From: Sphingobacteriia bacterium
GTDB taxonomy: Bacteria; Bacteroidota; Bacteroidia; Chitinophagales; Chitinophagaceae
Direction of reading: 5' to 3'
Assembly (NCBI GenBank): GCA_004294465.1
Contig: REAV01000136.1
Coordinates: 1 to 8,981 of the forward strand
DNA: 8,981 nucleotides
The number at the start of each line of letters is the position of its first letter. Positions within the stretch are counted from its first letter, which is position 1. The notes beneath the pieces were generated by a model. It searched no databases and was not told the DNA's origin. It worked only from the letters and a program-made list of their open reading frames with translations. This document shows positions 7,216 to 8,981 of the stretch, piece after piece. The position numbers and the translations under genes were made by a program.

Positions 7216-7722
7216 TTGTGCAATGCTGCAAAAGAATTAACTGCACAAAAAGTGCAATACGATCCAAGTTATTATACCATTTCATACCCCATGGGAGATG
7301 TGCCATCCAATAAAGGCGTATGTGCAGATGTTATTATAAGAGCATATAGAAAATTAGGCATTGATTTACAGCAATTGGTTCATGAAGATATGAGCCGGCA
7401 GTTTTCAACTTATCCCAAGAATTGGGGTTTACAAAAAACAGATAAAAATATAGATCATCGAAGAGTGCCTAATTTGATGAAGTATTTTGATCGTTATGGA
7501 AAAAATAGTCCTATTAGTTTAAATGAAAAGGATTATCAGCCAGGTGATATTGTGTGTTGGTTAATCAATAACAAATTGCCTCATATTGGTATTGTTGTAG
7601 ATGTTCGATCATCCCTTTCAAATAGGTATTTAATTGTGCATAATGTTGGAGAGGGTCAGGTAATGGAGGATTGTTTGTTTAAGTACCCAATTATTGGACA
7701 TTATGTATTTAAACCTAAATAA
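7216..7722 (+). CDS. DUF1287 family protein (YijF-like), probable exported NlpC/P60-like cysteine hydrolase
   Basis: The 168-residue frame matches the DUF1287 family (E. coli YijF): YDPSYYTISYPMGDVPSNKGVCADVI, QLVHEDM, the DKNIDHRRVPNL block, DYQPGDIV, LPHIGIVVD, IVHNVGEG and GHYVF. Numbering from the TTG at 7216, C36 in GVCADV and H123 in LPHIG are the likely Cys/His pair if the family has the NlpC/P60-like fold; the function of DUF1287 is not settled, though a role on cell-wall peptides is a reasonable guess. The 3' end is secure. The start is not: the frame is open back to 7147 and encodes a signal peptide ending ANAQ, but it holds no ATG, GTG or TTG before 7216, and a 7-bp repeat array occupies the expected start. 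From the TTG the product would lack its export signal. The gene is therefore either started at a rare codon (ATA 7150) or has been damaged by the repeat. It may be co-transcribed with the serine dehydratase. Confidence 0.85.
   Translation: MCNAAKELTAQKVQYDPSYYTISYPMGDVPSNKGVCADVIIRAYRKLGIDLQQLVHEDMSRQFSTYPKNWGLQKTDKNIDHRRVPNLMKYFDRYGKNSPISLNEKDYQPGDIVCWLINNKLPHIGIVVDVRSSLSNRYLIVHNVGEGQVMEDCLFKYPIIGHYVFKPK

Positions 7723-8981
<1,259 letters not shown>

Noticed and set aside
7190..7240. ATG at 7190 as the start of the DUF1287 gene
   Set aside because: It is in a different frame and meets a stop after 17 codons.

Overview
The window looks like chromosome of a low-GC member of the Bacteroidota, plausibly close to Chitinophagaceae. 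This is inferred from AT-rich intergenic DNA, exported proteins whose signal peptides end in ...AQ, one TAnnTTTG-type -7 promoter box, an M14 carboxypeptidase carrying DxDGDG loops, and short-period tandem repeats between genes. No mobile element, RNA gene or CRISPR array is visible. No intergenic gap exceeds about 110 bases.

Layout. Positions 1-1219 (+) hold an M14-carboxypeptidase-like gene that enters from the left edge and is split by a frameshift near 632-645. It is followed 17 bases later by an intact, apparently active paralogue (1237-2979, +). A strong bidirectional hairpin terminator (2997-3033) separates this pair from a convergent aspartate aminotransferase (3046-4236, -). Upstream of that, on the same strand, lies an exported serine hydrolase of the class A beta-lactamase fold (4337-5587, -). 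It diverges, across a 94-base AT-rich spacer, from a 4Fe-4S L-serine dehydratase (5682-7109, +). Three bases after the dehydratase stop begins an array of seven and a half copies of a 7-bp unit. The array runs into the signal-peptide-coding start of a DUF1287 gene (to 7722, +). The last gene is the first 401 codons of a 2,4-dienoyl-CoA reductase (fadH, 7777-8981, +), cut by the right edge.

How the genes fit together. Most are ordinary metabolism: amino-acid transamination, serine deamination to pyruvate, and removal of double bases (2,4-dienoyl-CoA) in unsaturated fatty-acid oxidation, plus exported proteins that probably act on peptides or the cell envelope. I see no coherent new system.

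Points worth a second look: (1) the first M14 copy appears both frameshifted and catalytically degenerate next to a fully conserved paralogue; (2) the DUF1287 gene has a readable signal peptide but no normal start codon, because the 7-bp array occupies the place where the start should be.
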